A stretch of DNA of 64,000 nucleotides from Trachythela sp. YZ-2020 (Eukaryota > Cnidaria > Anthozoa > Malacalcyonacea > Clavulariidae). The notes beneath the pieces were generated by a model. That model did no database searches. It was not told where the DNA came from and was given only the letters and a program-made list of their open reading frames with translations. Position 1 is the stretch's first letter. Each line of letters begins with the position of its first letter. Location: assembly GCA_016169945.1 (NCBI GenBank), contig JADLSH010000395.1:10134001-10198000 (forward strand). The letters are read 5' to 3'. Positions 1 to 9,659 of this stretch are shown in pieces. A program made the translations under genes and the position numbers.

Positions 1-618
1 CACGAAATTTGAATGCTTAAAAGTTATTTTGAGTTAGTGGGTGGAAAATGTGTTGGGTGTTGCATTGCTGTTCAAAATTTCAGAAAATTTGCTTAAGTGT
101 AAGCCCTTCAAAACGTCACGCAAACTTTCATTTTTAAGAAAAAATCAGCTTTTGCATGCTTAATTTACTCATTTACCTAATTTGCATATGTCTAGACAAT
201 TTGCATATGTCTAGACAATATGCAAATTAGGTAAAGGCGTAAATTAAGCATACAAAAGCTGATTTTTTCTTAAAAATGAAAGTTTGCGTGACGTTTTGAA
301 GGCCTTACACTTAGGCAAATTTTCTGAAATTTTGAAAAGCAATGCAACACCCAACACATTTTCCACCCACTAATTCAAAATAGCTTTTAAGCATTCAAAT
401 TTCGTGCGCAAGCCATTTTTGATCTGTTGGACAAGACACCCCCCCTGGGTTTTGAAAAATGTAACTTTCAGAATTTTTTAGTTTATTCTGCATTATAAAT
501 ACCCAAACAATATATATTAATAAAAACTTCTTGAGTATTAATAAAAACTTGACCTGAGGACGCTTCATGGGTTAAGAGCAATTTCAATTGTGTTCAGTTT
601 TTTATGATACACCCTGTA
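1..618. mobile_element. Mariner-like foldback (palindromic) MITE, left end cut by window edge
   Basis: The sequence from 1 to about 205 is the reverse complement of about 206 to 410, with the dyad centre around the doubled motif TGTCTAGACA. The right arm continues to the terminus ATACACCCTGTA at 607-618. A complete copy at 2453-3270 has the matching terminus TACAGGGTGTAT at its other end and flanking TA dinucleotides, which suggests Tc1/mariner-type TA targeting. No coding sequence is visible. The left terminus lies outside the window. Confidence 0.8.
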
Positions 619-768
619 ATGTATATGGAGCAATATACAAAGGCAATACCACATGGCATAGCTTGGTGTAAATGTGTAATACGATCATGTGTTATTTTGT
701 GAAATTAATGTTTTTAATCCACAGCCACAGACGTAGTTTCATAGGGCACACATTCAATGATTCAAATA
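619..768. repeat. Outer inverted repeat arm A (pairs with 2299-2450)
   Basis: About 150 bp next to the foldback, ending near TTCAATGATTCAAAT, recurs as its reverse complement at 2299-2450 next to the second foldback. Each foldback therefore sits at the same relative place in two inverted copies of a host repeat, or the whole block was duplicated in inverted orientation. Confidence 0.8.
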
Positions 769-996
769 TTTAAATGTCTGATCAAGTGAAGTGAAATCCC
801 TAAGGAGTGATTTGTGGGAGTCAGTGAGACTGAAAATTGCTATAATTGGGTCCCATCTTGTGAGGTTAATTTTTGGCTGAAGCTGCTCCCAGAGTGCCGC
901 AAATGGTGTTTCCGAGGTTCAAAAATAAAAATTTTGTGGGTGGGGCATGCCCCCATACCCCCCTAGGTTGCTCGCGCCTTCGGCACTCGGCCAATT

Positions 997-1329
997 TTGC
1001 ACCTGCGGCGCAAACTTGGATTGTCAGATATTTTGACTAACGTACGAAAAATCCTGGATCCGCCCCTGGTTGCTTGGGGAAATGCTGCTAAAGTTCATAT
1101 TCAAAAACTTGTTTTACAAAAGCGTGCATTACGACTTATGAATTTTAAATCATTTCAAGATCACGCAATTCCTCTATTTCTTTCTACCTGCACTCTTCCT
1201 GTAACTATGATCTATGTTAAAGAATCTGCTTACATGCTATATGATATATTAAATGGGGATGCGCCTGAAGCACTGCATGAATTATTCACCAAAACGTCTA
1301 AATATCATAACTATGATACAATATCATAA
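997..1329 (+). pseudogene. LINE reverse transcriptase C-terminal fragment
   Basis: The translation resembles the tail of non-LTR (jockey/CR1/L2-type) pol proteins: WGNAAKVHIQKLVLQKRALR, then a hydrophobic segment and YMLYDILNGDAPEALHELF. The reading frame really begins inside a truncated element. The first codons (about 997-1070) come from flanking repeat, because CTGGATCCGCCCCTGGTTGC also occurs at about 4655, upstream of an unrelated repeat. Endonuclease, the RT core and the 3' tail are missing. It is a 5'- and 3'-truncated relic. Confidence 0.65.
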
Positions 1330-1525
1330 CTATGAACTTTCTTTTAAGTACATTACTTATCCAAGCAAATAAAATACAATTGAATGGTGATGAAGAACGT
1401 AACAATAAAGTAATAATAAGTATTGAAAATGTACAATGTTTTAGAAAGTGAAACAAAAAACAAGTCACCTACACAATGTGAAACCAGTACACCCCTGTCT
1501 AAGAAAGGTATATACTACAGCCACA

Positions 1526-1700
1526 GTAGATACATACAGAGGTGTAACTAGTTTACCCACTTTTTTTGTGTGCATGCTTGACAAGTTACTACAGGCATCC
1601 ATCCCCTGAATACACAATTAAACTTGTCTAGCATGTGCAGTTGCGCAATTTTCCGAACTGTTTACAACGGCCTGTTCCACCTCTGTATGTATGTATCTAC
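1526..1700. mobile_element. Short MITE with about 20-bp terminal inverted repeats
   Basis: The ends are GTAGATACATACAGAGGTG at 1526 and CACCTCTGTATGTATGTATC at about 1677-1696, an inverted repeat with a 4-bp microsatellite difference. The interior of about 135 bp is non-coding. The family is not identified and I see no clear target duplication. Confidence 0.5.
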
Positions 1701-1735
1701 TCTATTCTTACAGCTTTTCTACTTTGTCAAAGACT

Positions 1736-1877
1736 TTTTTATATCAGCCTCATACCCAGGCACTTTATAAGGAAAAAGAAAAATCGCACTTAAGTTCATG
1801 TTGATTTCTATATTGCAACTTAAGTGCGATTTTTCTTTTTCCTTGTAAAGCACCTGCATACAAGGCTGTTTTTATAT
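1736..1877. mobile_element. 124-bp foldback MITE with 9-bp TSD (Mutator-like terminal family)
   Basis: The element runs from 1745 to 1868. It begins CAGCCTCATACCCAGG and ends CCTGCATACAAGGCTG. Its interior is an almost perfect hairpin built around AAAAATCGCACTTAAG and its complement. It is flanked on both sides by TTTTTATAT (1736-1744 and 1869-1877), a perfect 9-bp target-site duplication. The termini match those of the 5.5-kb element at 57534-63060, which also has a perfect 9-bp duplication. Nine-base duplications are characteristic of Mutator/MULE transposons; assignment to that superfamily is inference. Confidence 0.8.
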
Positions 1878-2007
1878 GCTATTTGTCTTTTAAAACAACA
1901 CAATATTTACTGTTGACTCATTATTTTCATATAGTTTGCACGGCACCACCCAATGTGAATGAAATATTACCATATAGTACCTATATAGAAATAAAGTATT
2001 GTGTCAG

Positions 2008-2305
2008 ATAACTCTTTCTAAATGGCACCGTCGAATATCAACCGCCAAAGGATGATGACTTTGAGCGCTTGTATCTTTGACGCCCCTCACCCAAAATGGA
2101 CGAAAATACCACCAATCGATTCAGCAAACACAGCTGTTCGCTAAACACCTTGTTTTACAGATCTCCGTGAGTTTTAACACCTTTATCGTAAACTAATTAT
2201 ATATTCAGTACCTTTGGTCGATTATAACTTCTGTTTTAAAAACAGTACATGCTGACCCACGTTCAAAGAACAACAATAAAAATTGACAAAGTTACGGCGA
2301 AATTT
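2008..2305 (+). mobile_element. 5' fragment of the TTAA-flanked repeat family
   Basis: It starts ATAACTCTTTCTAAATGGCACCG and follows the same sequence as the complete copies at 47265-47784 and 58773-59766, including GAAAATACCACCAATCGATT. The match stops at 2305, where the outer inverted repeat begins. The TTAA at the 5' end is mutated to ATAA. It is non-coding. Confidence 0.75.
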
Positions 2306-2450
2306 GAATCATTGAATGTGTGCCCTATGAAACTACGTCTGTGGCTGTGGATTAAAAACATGAATTTCACAAAATAACACATGATCGTATTACACATTTA
2401 CACCAAGCTATGCCATGTGGTATTGCCTTTGTATATTGCTCCATATACAT
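2299..2450. repeat. Outer inverted repeat arm B (pairs with 619-768)
   Basis: This is the reverse complement of 619-768 and is directly joined to the complete foldback element at 2453. The two arms bracket a spacer of about 1.5 kb. Confidence 0.8.
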
Positions 2451-2452
2451 TA

Positions 2453-3270
2453 CAGGGTGTATCATAAAAAACTGAACAAAATTGAAATTGCTCTTAACTT
2501 CGCGAAGCGGCTCCAGGTACGAAGTTTTTTATTAATATATATTGTTTGGGTATTTATAATGCAGAATAAACTAAAAACGAAAAAAGTATATTTTTCAAAA
2601 CCCAGGTATGTCTTGTCAACAGATCAAACACTAAAAATTCAGAAGTTTACATTTTTAAAAACCCAGGGTGTCTTGTCCAACAGATCATAATTTGAATGCT
2701 TAAAAGCTATTTTGAATTAGTGGGTGGAAAATGTGTTGGGTGTTGCATTGCTGTTCAAAATTTCAGAAAATTTGCCTAAGTGTAAGCCCTTCAAACCGTC
2801 ACGCAAACTTTCATTTTTAAGAAAAAATCAGCTTTTGCATGCTTAATTTACGCCTTTACCTAATTTGCATATTGTCTAGACATATGCAAATTGTCTAGAC
2901 ATATGCAAATTAGGTAAATGAGTAAATTAAGCATGCAAAAGCTGATTTTTTCTTAAAAATGAAAGTTTATGGACGTTTGAAGGGCTTACACTTAAGCAAA
3001 TTTTCTGAAATTTTGAACAGCAATGCAACACTCCAACACATTTTCCACCCACTAACTCAAAATAACTTTTAAGCATTCAAATTTCTGCAAGCCATTTTTG
3101 ATCTGTTGACAAGACTTCTGGTTTTGAAAATGTAACTTTCAGAATTTTTTAGTTTATTCTACATTATAAATACCCAAACAATATATATTACTAAAAAACT
3201 TCGTACCTGGAGCCGCTTCGCGAAATTGAGAGCAATTTCAATTTTGTTCAGTTTTTTTTTATACACCCTG
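2453..3270. mobile_element. Complete 818-bp foldback MITE, mariner-like termini, TA flanks
   Basis: It begins CAGGGTGTATCATAAAAAAC and ends with the inverted counterpart ATACACCCTG, with TA on each side (2451-2452 and 3271-3272). The whole element is one long imperfect palindrome centred near 2880-2905 on repeated TGTCTAGACA motifs, the same core as 1-410. The arms carry GAAGCGGCTCC and its complement GGAGCCGCTTC. It has no coding capacity and would form a hairpin of about 400 bp. TA flanks and CAGGGTGT-type ends are familiar from Tc1/mariner derivatives. Confidence 0.8.
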
Positions 3271-3369
3271 TATATAAATCCAGTATAGATATAGATAATA
3301 TTAAACTAATATTAGTCCACAAAAAGCATAAACAAACTTCCGATTCGCCTGGGTATTAAACTTGGTTCG

Positions 3370-3900
3370 CTGTAAATCTTATAATAATAATAACTTTATT
3401 TAAACACGGTGGGCTCATCAGAACATTAAAATTTAAACTATTATCACACGTACTACACTATATTACAAGGTTACACTATTATTACTATATTTACAAGATA
3501 CAAACAATTAAAAACAAATCTGCTTTTCATGAGTGCCGTATGAATCCAAATTAATTAGGAATGAACAATTGAGAGCAATTCTTGCAGCCAGCCCGAAAAG
3601 TTCTAAGGGAACTGGCCTGCCGCAGTTCAACAGGTAAGGTATTCCAGAGTACTGCTCCCGAATAACTAAAACTGTTTTTCATAAAATTTGTGTGCGGAAG
3701 AGGAATAGCTAGTTTACCTTCGAGTCTCTTAACGAGTAATTTGTAACAATATTTCGCCGACAAATTTTTCTCCTATAAAGTATATTATTATAAAGCGTCG
3801 AGTCTAAGTCTTGACCTCAATATTATGTAAATCAGTTCAGCTCATCAATACTTTGCGCACAAATAAACAGTATAGGAGAATGCATTAATAATGTATAGGA
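3370..3900 (-). pseudogene. LINE 3' end: reverse transcriptase tail and 3' UTR
   Basis: On the minus strand, 3763-3551 encodes about 70 residues ending NSFSYSGAVLWNTLPVELRQ and SLRTFRAGCKN, the C-terminal signature of CR1/L2/jockey-type pol (FxYxGAxLWNxLP...S...F). It is followed by about 170 bp of 3' UTR and a (TTA)n-type tail near 3376-3395 (AATAATAATAACTTTATTTA on the plus strand). Severe 5' truncation is usual for LINEs. Confidence 0.75.
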
Positions 3901-3927
3901 GTCAAATTTAGTCAACATATAATATAT

Positions 3928-4167
3928 TTACCTTAGAGCCGTACAACAGTTGCTCTTTCGATCTCGAACGTACTTCGGGATGTATGATTCGGCACCAAAA
4001 TTTCTCCCAAGGCAAAAGCTTGTGTTGTTGATGGCGCTCACTAGCTCTTCAACATAACTCTTCGGTGAAGCGTCTATTCGCTTCTTTAGATCAACTTCAA
4101 TATCTTGAAGATATCGCCGATCGTTTTTTCGCAAACGCGGATTGTACGGTCTCGTAAATACTAGCAA
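3928..4167 (-). CDS. Short unrecognised ORF (79 codons)
   Basis: This is an uninterrupted ORF rich in charged residues, with a central segment RRYLQDIEVDLKKRIDASPK and C-terminal IPKYVRDRKSNCC. I do not recognise a domain. It is flanked by LINE tail on one side and repeat on the other, so it may be an exon-sized relic of a mobile element or chance. The sequence from 4168 to 4670 contains no ORF I can support. Confidence 0.25.
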   Translation of the reverse strand: MLVFTRPYNPRLRKNDRRYLQDIEVDLKKRIDASPKSYVEELVSAINNTSFCLGRNFGAESYIPKYVRDRKSNCCTALR

Positions 4168-4669
4168 ACATTGGGATTTCTGGCTGTGCTACTTTGTTGA
4201 ACCTTTGCGGTCAAAGCTGCGATCAGAAAAGCCTTAGAATATAGTTCTATAAATATATTCAGGCTGACTCGCTCTGATCGGTCAAAATTATGCAGCCAAT
4301 GAGAACTCAGATATTTTTTAAGATTGGCCAATGGCAGAGCTTATATTTGTGCCCCTGATGAGTTGCCCGGTCAGAACTCCCCGGAAAGTGGTCAACATCG
4401 CTGCTAACCAATCAAATGACCAGATTTGCCACCAAGTCGGTCAAGATTCAAGCGGAAGACCGCTGTTTTGACTGATCATCATATTGCTTTACAGAAACGT
4501 AAACCTTTACCGCTGAACGCAATGTAATTACTGGACTACAAACTTAAATATGCTGACGCCACTGAACCAATTTGATAACTGGACCGCGATTTGAATTCGA
4601 ATGAATTAACTTCGCAATTTTTTACCCTAGTCGTGTGACCGGGTTGACTACCCCTGGATCCGCCCCTGG

Positions 4670-5019
4670 TTGCTATGGTTTTTTAAGTGGCCAGAATTAA
4701 TTCCCCAGGGTAAAATAGCCTATATAAGATCTTTTTGTCGGGACTGAAGCACATGGGCAAACCATATATAGTCAAACTACGGCAAGCGCGTGCATGCTGG
4801 AAAATAGCTATAAATAAAAAAACATTAAAAATAAATATTTCTATTCACCATATCGCAGCCAAGTTTTACCAAATAAAGACACAGATAAAAAGCTAAATTT
4901 CGACCATTAGAAGTCTGTGGAGATATTAAACATATGAAAAGATATTAAAGATTGTTTGAGTTGAACTGAAGTATGACTGGAGGTATGTTTGGGATTAAAC
5001 TTTTAGTATTTTTGATTTC
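4670..5019 (+). mobile_element. 3' half of the TTAA-flanked repeat family
   Basis: It matches 59240-59588 (GTTGCTATGGTTTTTTAAGT, AAACCATATATAGTCAAACT, GACTGGAGGTATGTTTGGGA). It stops where the 243-bp tandem array begins, so the true 3' terminus is absent. It might be the other half of the copy at 2008-2305, but about 70 bp of the joining sequence is missing. Confidence 0.7.
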
Positions 5020-5805
5020 TATTCTTATAATACAATACACCAAGCAAACCACACCTACATGCAGTAACTACCAACATTACACAATCTATAAGACCTGTTA
5101 TTTTAAGGCTGTATGATATACAGTGCAGGCTATTCACATACCTTTTGGACTTTCTACAGCACGGTCTAGCTTTCAGACCCTCATGATTGTTTAAAAGCCA
5201 TTTACACCATACATTATATAATAGGGGACATACATACATACACAATTACATAAAGAACATAACATATCAATTATTTAACGCCAGTGGAGGTTCTATTGGG
5301 CTACCTATTCTTATAATACAATACAATCTATAAGACCTGTTATTTTAATGCTGTATGATATACAGTGCAGGCTATTCACATACCTTTTGGACTTTCTACA
5401 GCACGGTCTAGCTTTCAGACCCTCATGATTGTTTAAAAGCCATTTACACCATACATTATATAATAGGGGACATACATACATACACAATTACATAAAGAAC
5501 ATAACATATCAATTATTTAACGCCAGTGGAGGTTCTATTGGGCTACCTATTCTTATAATACAATACAATCTATAAGACCTGTTATTTTAATGCTGTATGA
5601 TATACAGTGCAGGCTATTCACATACCTTTTGGACTTTCTACAGCACAGTCTAGCTTTCAGACCCTCATGATTGTTTAAAAGCCATTTACACCATACATTA
5701 TATAATAGGGGACATACATACATACACAATTACATAAAGAACATAACATATCAATTATTTAACGCCAGTGGAGGTTCTATTACCTATTCTTATAATACAA
5801 TATAA
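5020..5805 (+). repeat. 243-bp tandem repeat, about three units
   Basis: The landmark AATCTATAAGACCTGTTATT recurs near 5083, 5325 and 5567. Units differ by only a few substitutions. Each contains GACATACATACATACACAAT and GCCAGTGGAGGTTCTATT. The final partial unit ends ATTCTTATAATACAATATAA, two bases before the ATG at 5808. One diverged unit lies alone in reverse orientation at 33942-34198, so the unit is dispersed as well as tandem. No coding function is supported. Confidence 0.9.
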
Positions 5806-5807
5806 CG

Positions 5808-7453
5808 ATGGAGAATACAGATATTGACCTACAAGTGCAAGTTCAAATTGGCGAAACTCGAAGAGTATTTTTCACACAGCAGCCTAGCAATTACCTACAA
5901 CTAGCAGATGCTATAAAACGAGAAATACCGAAAACAAAGTTCATGGATTTTAGCCTTCAGTTTGAAAATGACGAGGGTGAATACGTTGTTTTGGACAGCA
6001 GCGACGCGTTATGTTTGCGTGTTGCAATAACATCGGCAAAAAATATACCAGGGACAGAAATACGTCGTTTGAAACTAAGGGTATTTGAGGGCTTGTCTCC
6101 AAGTATAAATAAAACTGAAGCGAAGAAAACTGTCAGCGAAAGCGACTTTGGCGCTCGTAAAAATTGGGCAAAGCCATACAAGTATCACTCAAATCAAGTT
6201 ACAGCAAAGTGTCAAGTTCTAAGGTACCAACAGACAAGAGTACCGCTGACAAGTCTGATGAACAATTTCATGGCGAACTATCAACTGATTCTGAAGATGA
6301 CACTGACAGCAATGATGATTTGTTTGAAGGGAAAACACCGCTTCAAAGATATGTATTAAATACGGGGACGAAAATACAACAAAAGCAGGTGTTCATTACA
6401 AAACTACGAGAAAAGGAGAATATTTCTAGAATAATCAATCGGGCCAAATCAAACCAAATGGATGGAAACATCTGTAGAAACTGTCACCTTCGCCTGGGCC
6501 ATACATGGCCTGATAAATGTTCGTTCGTTTTTAAATGTGGGATGGAAACGTTTCACAGTGGGGAAACAAATACAAGAGAAATTCGGAGCCAAATAAAGAA
6601 ACATGAAATGGAACTCGCCAAACTCAAAGTAGAACTTGACAATAAAAAATCTGCTATAGATAAGTCAAAAGACACACTCTCCAGCAAACTAGAATGCGAT
6701 TTGTTTCAGGCGAAGAAAGAAGACTATTTAGTCAATGGGCAAAGAAATTGGAGCTTGTTGAGAAAGCATGTCTATGCAGTAGAGCAATACTGCAAACAGC
6801 ATCTTGGAGGGCGTTTACCGGCAAAGCAGGATATTTCTGAAATACTGGAAAGCGCTCTTTCTGAAGATATGAACTCTTCACTCAGCTATCACAGAGGAAA
6901 ACAAAGTCAAAGTGGTAAACGAAAGCGTGAAAATCCCTTCAAGCCTCACCTTGAAAAATATGGCATTCAATTTCCAGACAAACCAGATAAATGTTCTCCC
7001 AGCCCATGCGACAAAAGTGATACAACCTCGTCTATTATTGCAACCGCACCAGAAACAGAGTCTCAAGAAAACGAGCGGTTGGCGATGGTTATGAGGGAAA
7101 GTCTACGAAACATGCCCCAAATGAGCACCTCGCTAAATTTAATATGACCTATTGGTCATCAGACAGCGACGCCTGTAGTTGAAAATTACCCGGGGCCTGC
7201 ATTGCCTATGTCAACAAGCATGTATCCGAACCTGCCATACATGCAACCATATTTTCATCGCGTTGAAACACCTCATTATGTTTACCTCAGTTTCCTGTAA
7301 ATACAGCATTACCAATGCCATTGCTACGCAATGAAAACGTTGCAATAAACACTCAGGACAATGTAAATGGCAATGAGGACATCAATGTCGATAATGACGC
7401 TGCAGCTATACTAGTAAATAGTAGTAAATATGCGCGGAAATTCTCGAGATGAT
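5808..7453 (+). pseudogene. PB1-like / zinc-ribbon / coiled-coil protein, frameshifted
   Basis: Reading starts at ATG 5808. Residues about 8-100 look like a PB1/ubiquitin-like fold (alternating beta segments, then LKLRVFEG). At about 6160-6190 the frame shifts by one base and continues in the ORF 6164-7147. That part has an acidic stretch (STDSEDDTDSNDDLFEG), a Cys/His cluster (CRNCHLRLGHTWPDKC ... FKCG), a heptad-rich coiled coil (IRSQIKKHEMELAKLKVELD), and a conserved-looking NWSLLRKHVYAVEQYCKQHL block. After a stop at 7145 the frame still reads protein-like in short pieces (FPVNTALPMPLLRNENVA) to about 7453, so the gene originally ran further. I associate this architecture with multi-copy cnidarian proteins of unknown function. 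Whether it belongs to the convergent transposase at 7890-8692 is unproven. Confidence 0.55.
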
Positions 7454-7536
7454 CGAGGAGACGATTTTCTTGATGAATTATTCGATTTAAAATTATTTGT
7501 GTTTTTCAGAGTAAAATATCCGTATTTATATACACT

Positions 7537-7672
7537 TAAGGCCGGTTTACACAATCAAAGTTTCTTTGCTCGCAGTATGCTTTGAACAAAGTGTGCAACT
7601 GTGTAAACACCCTTCAAAGACACAACTTAGCTTTAAAAGTCTTTGACTTTGTAAACCGGTCTTTAGACTTTA
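7537..7672. mobile_element. About 135-bp MITE with TIR GGCCGGTTTACA
   Basis: It starts TTAAGGCCGGTTTACAC and ends TTTGTAAACCGGTCTTTA. The inner sequence is weakly palindromic (ATCAAAGTTT against AGTCTTTGAC). It is non-coding, lies between the two convergent broken genes, and has no certain target duplication. Confidence 0.6.
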
Positions 7673-7889
7673 CAGTAAAATGGTGTTTACACACGATCAT
7701 TTTGATATGGGCCACATAATATTTCTCATTCAAAATACTGTACACTGACTGAGAATATACTACTGTATATTTAGGTTAATACATATGCAATAAAATTATG
7801 AACATTGAGTTCTGCTAATAATATCCTTCCACGCCTACTTTTACTGTAACTGGCACAGAGTCAGTCAAACAAATAAGTACGATGTGGCT

Positions 7890-8692
7890 TCATAAAAGCC
7901 TTTCATATTCTGGGCAGTAATATTCTCTACCGCTTCCATCGCTGCTAAATGTGTGTGTTGTATTGACCAGATCACACAAATAACCATTAAGATCTCCTTT
8001 CACTTTACTGAAACAAAATTCAACCGGATTTAAATCTGGCGAGTACGATGTAGTATATACCAATTCAATGCCCATCTTGTGTAACCATTCTTCAAGGATT
8101 TCACCTCCTTTGTAATGGTGCGAAGATAAATTATCCATCACAATTATGTCTCCTAGTTCTAAACACGGCCGGCCCGTGACAACATTGGCAGCATTCGACG
8201 CTTCCTCAAAAAACTTGAGGAAACGAAAAGTATTTGTTGCGCCCCTGATCAGGTTGTAGTATTCTGGTCCGTTAAGTGAAACTAAAAGATTTAGTGTTGT
8301 ATTGGGGGACTCACATTTCCTCACCACCTCGACACACTGCGTCCCAACCGGACTGTGTCCATAACTTCGTCCGCCAACGTTGGGTAACTTTATATCTGCT
8401 TCGTCAAAGAACTTCAGTTTGAGGATCTTTTGAACTCAAATAATCTATAAATAGTTGGGTATACACTATATTATCTGGTGTTAAGCGCTCGTACACTAGC
8501 TTTGTTAATTTTTTACAGGAATATTGTAAACCAGAAGGCAACCGACCAGATGTTAGCGCTCTCGATATTGAAGCTATGCTAATTTCCTCACCATTTATAC
8601 CACCATGTTCCTCACCATTTATACTACCCTTCAGGTAGTATATTTTCAATTACTTGCATTCGTAAATCTTTGGATAAAGGTTTTCCAGACAT
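7890..8692 (-). pseudogene. IS630/Tc1-mariner-type (DDE_3) transposase, frameshifted
   Basis: The start is the ATG at 8692 (MSGKPLSKDLRMQVIENI), the usual opening of the N-terminal helix-turn-helix in this class. A direct repeat in the coding sequence (INGEEHGGINGEE) follows, then CKKLTKLVYERLTPDNIVY. A frameshift near 8400 moves to the second part (ATG 8327), whose core reads LGDIIVMDNLSSHHYKGG, the second catalytic Asp in a DNxxxH context. YSPDLNPVEFCFSKVKGDLN is the conserved DLNPxE third catalytic region. The first catalytic Asp is probably in FFDEADIKLPNVGG, in the segment between the two ORFs. Total coding length is about 265 codons, short for a full transposase, so an internal segment or C-terminus may be lost. 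Confidence 0.8.
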
Positions 8693-9439
8693 ATTAGCTT
8701 CTCCCAAACTTTGTTAACTTTAAACGTTTCCATTGTATGATTCCAGGATCAAACGTGAAAAACATGCTGTATAAAGCCAGTAAACGCGCCAAATAGGTAG
8801 CAAAATGTTTTCTTTGACGTCAAAATTATTTACAGATCATGCTACAAACTTGTAATATTATCGGGCAAAGTGTCAGAATTAATTATGAAACGTCACGTTT
8901 CAAACGTGAACAAACATGTGAAATAGTTCATGCATCATGCTCGAATGTAAATGGCAGTAAATACAATTCCGGGTGCTTTTGATTGTAACTTATCAAAGAT
9001 AACAATCTGAATTTGTAGGCTCATTTGAAGGAAAACCTACAAGCTCATCAATATCTACATGTACATATGGTGTGAGTACAGGTACTGTACTCAGTCCTTG
9101 AACTTGAAATGTTTTATTAAATAAGCTTACCTCTATTATTTGTGGCTAATAATATACTGCACTTAAAAAATTGATAAGGAAATGACAGGTTTGATTATTG
9201 AACTAATTTTCTTAAAACATATGGTAACTCAATTTTATATAATGTCACATATCCAATATTGTACAAACAGCACTATTTTATAATGTGGAAACGTTTTGGG
9301 AAGATCAAGAACAATTCATAAGCACCAAGAAATGTGATGTTACAAATGGATTTGATCAAGGTATACATAAAATTAAAATATTGCATTAAAATTGATTACT
9401 GCATCATTTTATTGCTATCGTGTTGTTAATGTTAGTGTA
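8693..9439. other. No gene seen
   Basis: AT-rich sequence without an ORF or repeat that I can assign. It may hold the outer end of the element carrying the upstream transposase, but I cannot find matching termini. Confidence 0.4.
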
Positions 9440-9447
9440 ACTTTTAG

Positions 9448-9516
9448 CCATTCAGCGACGAGCTTTATATCAGCCAATCAGCATTCAGCGACGAGCTTTT
9501 ATCAGCCAATCAGCTT
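9448..9516 (+). repeat. Direct duplication of about 34 bp
   Basis: ATTCAGCGACGAGCTTT followed by ATCAGCCAATCAGC occurs twice in tandem just upstream of the putative 5' exon at 9660. The CCAATCAG motifs resemble CCAAT-box elements, so this might be a promoter-proximal duplication. Confidence 0.6.
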
Positions 9517-9659
9517 ATAACATCTATAGTTTGACCACTTTGACGTCGTGTTTATAATAATTGTGTTCGCCGTATTTGCTTCGAGACGTTCGTAAAAATT
9601 TCAGCCATTTTTTTGCCATTTTTCTTGGGAAGTTATCCTGAATTTGGAGTCATCTAACA

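Noticed and set aside
4360..4410. CTGATGAG ... GAAA resembling a hammerhead ribozyme core
   Set aside because: The intervening bases do not form a stem II, and flanking stems I and III are not evident.
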